64,000 nt of DNA, taken from assembly GCF_002218045.2 (NCBI RefSeq), contig NZ_AP018686.1, forward strand, positions 1-64,000, given 5' to 3'. Within the stretch, counting starts at the first letter, position 1, and each line of letters starts with the position of its first letter. The DNA comes from Vibrio rumoiensis. Lineage in GTDB: Bacteria; Pseudomonadota; Gammaproteobacteria; Enterobacterales; Vibrionaceae. Both the position numbers and the translations under genes were made by a program. Of this stretch, positions 61,785-64,000 are shown in pieces. The notes beneath the pieces are model-generated. The model made no database searches and was not told where the DNA came from. It saw only the letters and a program-made list of their open reading frames with translations.

Positions 61785-62900
61785 GTGACTACTTTATTCG
61801 AACCTAGCCAAATCGGCGCTATGACCGTAAAAAACCGCTTCATCAGAAGTGCCACGTGGGAAAACATGGCAACAGAAGATGGCCACATGACGAAGCAGTT
61901 ATATGCGATTTATGAAGAGTTAGCCAAAGGGGAAGTTGGGCTCATAGTGACTGGCTATGCCAATATTGTTGCAGAGGAAAAACCCAACGCTGGCATGATG
62001 GGGATCTACAACGATGACTTTATCGAGGAATATAAAAAACTGACCGATCTCATGCACAGTTACGATGCCAAGATCGTGATGCAAATTGCCTACGGCGGTA
62101 CTAAGTCGACCTACGATATTGGTGAGCGTGTGATTTTTGCGCCAAGTGATGTGTGTGAAAAAAGCACGCAAACGCAGGGTAAACCGATGACCAAAGAAGA
62201 GATCGACTACATTGTTGATGCCTTTGCTCAAGCGAGTTTACGTGCCAAGAAAAGTGGTTTTGATGGTGTTGAGATCCATGCTGCGCACACCTATTTGATC
62301 AATCAGTTTTTAAGTCCTTACTACAACCGCCGTGAAGATGAATACGGTGGCAGCTTGGATAACCGTCTACGCTTCTTATTAGAGATTTATCAAGCGACTC
62401 GTCAATTAGTAGGCGAGGATTTCCCGATCCTAGTAAAACTGACCGCAACGGAATTTTTTGAAGGTGGCTTAACCTTTGATGAAACACGTATTATTTGTAA
62501 AAAGCTGGAAGCGGCTGGAGTCGATGCGATTGTCATGTCGGGTAATGTTCACGGTAAAGCCAGTACCTTAGTTGGTGAAGCTTATGATGGCTACACCTTG
62601 AAAGATGAGGGCTATTTCCATGAGTATGGCGATGTGATCAGCCAAGAGGTTAATATTCCGGTGATCACCGTTGGCGGCTTAACCGATATTAATGCCATCG
62701 AAGACATCGCAGCGCGTACCAATATTCAATACTTCGCGTTATCTCGTCCGCTGCTGTCTGAGCCAAATCTCATTCAACGCTGGAAAGAAGGCAACCGAGC
62801 CCCAGCTGAATGTGAAAGCTGCTCAAAGTGCCGAACCAAGCGTGGTAACTTCTGTATCGTGAATAAAGATCGCAAGCGTCAACTGGCTCGATTGGCGTAG
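61785..62900 (+). CDS. Old-yellow-enzyme family NADH:flavin oxidoreductase
   Basis: A 371-residue FMN TIM-barrel oxidoreductase. Blocks are VKNRFIRSATWENMATEDG, FDGVEIHAAHTYLINQFLSP, NRREDEYGGSLDNRLRFLLE and ITVGGLTDINAIED. The His pair in EIHAAH binds the substrate. The C-terminal tail ECESCSKCRTKRGNFC is cysteine-rich, as in the start of iron-sulfur OYE enzymes, but without the downstream domains. It starts with GTG after AAGGAGTAGTC. Substrate unknown. Confidence 0.9.
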   Translation: MTTLFEPSQIGAMTVKNRFIRSATWENMATEDGHMTKQLYAIYEELAKGEVGLIVTGYANIVAEEKPNAGMMGIYNDDFIEEYKKLTDLMHSYDAKIVMQIAYGGTKSTYDIGERVIFAPSDVCEKSTQTQGKPMTKEEIDYIVDAFAQASLRAKKSGFDGVEIHAAHTYLINQFLSPYYNRREDEYGGSLDNRLRFLLEIYQATRQLVGEDFPILVKLTATEFFEGGLTFDETRIICKKLEAAGVDAIVMSGNVHGKASTLVGEAYDGYTLKDEGYFHEYGDVISQEVNIPVITVGGLTDINAIEDIAARTNIQYFALSRPLLSEPNLIQRWKEGNRAPAECESCSKCRTKRGNFCIVNKDRKRQLARLA

Positions 62901-62927
62901 TACACTAGCCAACGTTTATTGAGATGA

Positions 62928-62960
62928 TTGAGCGTCGACGGTAATCAGCGTCGCTCAATC
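62928..62960. terminator. Possible stem-loop after the flavin oxidoreductase
   Basis: ATTGAGCG (62928-62935) pairs with CGCTCAAT (62953-62960). No T-run follows, so it is only a candidate terminator. Confidence 0.35.
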
Positions 62961-63083
62961 TGATCTTGTCGACCCTCTCACCATTTAACAGCAAACTCAC
63001 CGTAAACCCCTGTGCATTTTCTTCTCTTAATGTATTCTCGTTAAACGTTCATCAGAAACGCCTTAGCTAGATTGGAGTGAGTC

Positions 63084-63617
63084 ATGCAAAAGATCATCGA
63101 TTATCTCAAACTCGCGATACTGATATTTGGTGTGTTAATCGGTGTTCAAATTCCCGGTTTCGTTAACCAATATGGTCAAAACTTAGACGCTAGAGTAGCG
63201 GAATCATCGCAAGGCTTAGCGCAGTTTCAACAAGATGCCGATCAATACTTTCATGGCAGCCTCGACCAGTTGCTCAAGCATTACGCTCGCAATCAAGATC
63301 CTGTCATTGTTGCTGGTGGACAAAGTATTCAAGCGCTTGTCGCCAGAAACCACTTGTTGACCACCGCCAAAGCAGATTTTCATCAATCACTATATAGCCC
63401 GTATTGGCAGGTATTCATTCATCCTATTGCGGAGATCCGCGATGAGGTTTGGCAGCATTATCAATACAAAGTGATCCTCAATACCGAAGCGATAAGCATT
63501 GGGGTGATATTTGGGTTAGTGGTATTAGCGGTTTCGGAGTTGGTGCTATTTATGTTGTTCTCATTGTTAAAAAGCCTATTTGGTCAGCCGCATAAGGTCA
63601 CAAGGAGGGGGCGATGA
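63084..63617 (+). CDS. DUF2937 membrane protein
   Basis: A 177-residue protein of the DUF2937 family. One membrane helix is at the N terminus (LAILIFGVLIGVQIPGFV) and another near the C terminus (ISIGVIFGLVVLAVSELVLF). Between them lies a periplasmic helical domain starting at NLDARVAESSQGLAQFQQ. Function unknown. It overlaps the following acetyltransferase gene by 4 bp (ATGA), so they are translationally coupled. Confidence 0.85.
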   Translation: MQKIIDYLKLAILIFGVLIGVQIPGFVNQYGQNLDARVAESSQGLAQFQQDADQYFHGSLDQLLKHYARNQDPVIVAGGQSIQALVARNHLLTTAKADFHQSLYSPYWQVFIHPIAEIRDEVWQHYQYKVILNTEAISIGVIFGLVVLAVSELVLFMLFSLLKSLFGQPHKVTRRGR

Positions 63618-64000
63618 TCATTGAACAGGGCACTATTGAAGAGATTCTTGCAATCGATAAGCGTATCCCAGAATTCGATGGCCGTACTACTCGAAATAAG
63701 TTGGAATCTCGTTTAGCGGATAAACCACACCTTATTTTGATCGCAAAACTCGAAGGTGAATTAGCCGGCTACAAGGTTGGATATCAACGAAATTCGGGCG
63801 AATCAAGTTCAGGTGAATTTTACAGCTGGTTAGGTGGCGTTATACCGCAGTATCGTAACCAAGGTATCGCCACTGCTTTACGGCAATACCAAGAGCAATG
63901 GGCGCAACAATCGGGTTATACATCGATAGGGGTGAAATCGATGAACCGTTATCCGAATATGCTGCATTTATTAATATCCAGCGGTTATCAAATCATGGGT
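63614..64000 (+). CDS. GNAT-family acetyltransferase (3-prime end outside window)
   Basis: A partial reading frame of about 129 codons that runs off the window. It reads MIIEQGTIEEILAIDKRIPE, then LIAKLEGELAGYKVGY and the acetyl-CoA motif GVIPQYRNQGIATALRQYQ, a clear GNAT pattern. It starts by ATGA overlap with DUF2937, with AAGGAGGGGG upstream. Substrate unknown. Confidence 0.88.
   Translation, partial: MIIEQGTIEEILAIDKRIPEFDGRTTRNKLESRLADKPHLILIAKLEGELAGYKVGYQRNSGESSSGEFYSWLGGVIPQYRNQGIATALRQYQEQWAQQSGYTSIGVKSMNRYPNMLHLLISSGYQIMG

Noticed and set aside
1..64000. CRISPR array, tRNA, rRNA or prophage
   Set aside because: No regularly spaced repeats with spacers, no recognisable RNA gene and no phage structural genes were seen. 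The phased iterons are origin elements, not CRISPR.

Overview
The window is the replication-origin region of a secondary (chromosome II type) Vibrio chromosome. Three independent signs agree. First, an rctB initiator gene (about 2.77-4.74 kb) is preceded by six Dam-site-containing iterons spaced 22-23 bp apart, a perfect DnaA box and an AT-rich unwinding region. Second, there are four perfect matches to the vibrio chromosome II centromere consensus parS2 (TTTACA-N-TGTAAA) at about 0.2, 6.05, 32.8 and 56.6 kb. Third, the gene content is typical of vibrios (a yeeN-type YebC gene near rctB, irgA/irgB, betIBA-XWV, a qnr gene). The species cannot be fixed from the sequence. No rRNA, tRNA or CRISPR was found.

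Layout. 0-0.66 kb: non-coding origin flank with one parS2 and one RctB-type site. 0.66-1.97 kb: a complete IS3-family insertion sequence with matching ends and a 3-bp target duplication, lying inside the origin's left regulatory flank. 2.0-4.84 kb: oriCII, rctB and two more RctB-type sites downstream. 4.8-8.2 kb: small conserved vibrio genes, yebC and a beta-hydroxyacid dehydrogenase. 8.2-21.9 kb: a sulfatase-centred envelope locus made of a periplasmic HAD phosphatase, an arylsulfatase, a tightly overlapping MoxR-DUF58-DUF4381-VWA-VWA/TPR-BatD operon, a LysR regulator, an FGE-fold lipoprotein with no catalytic cysteines, and an eight-haem cytochrome with TPRs. 22-24.8 kb: an Excalibur-domain protein and a divergent MATE/AraC pair. 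24.8-27.3 kb: hairpin repeats, a chromosomal qnr and an amidase. 27.5-31.5 kb: menB, an MFS transporter, gltS and a small zinc-ribbon protein. 31.8-36.9 kb: a YdcF protein and a murein-peptide recycling set (dgcA, mpaA, an OppA/MppA binding protein), interrupted by a DUF559 endonuclease gene wrapped in hairpin repeats.

36.9-45.2 kb: three small enzymes or ABM/YtoQ-type proteins, then the complete choline-to-betaine operon betIBA-choXWV. 45.5-52.2 kb: a catechol-siderophore locus (irgA receptor, irgB regulator, vctPDGC-type ABC importer) with Fur-box-like sequences. 52.3-53.3 kb: the ohrR/ohr peroxide pair. 53.4-56.4 kb: a TRAP transporter whose binding protein closely resembles the ectoine-binding TeaA. 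56.9-61.3 kb: a second Fur-boxed iron-chelate ABC system with its own MFS protein. 61.3-64 kb: a small Cys-rich protein, an old-yellow-enzyme family protein, a DUF2937 membrane protein and the start of a GNAT acetyltransferase.

Together the genes deal with chromosome II replication and segregation, osmoprotection (betaine and probably ectoine), iron scavenging, cell-wall peptide recycling and envelope sulfate-ester chemistry. The least explained features are the sulfatase/MoxR/cytochrome locus and the DUF559 gene with its covarying hairpin repeats, one of which supplies the gene's own ribosome binding site.
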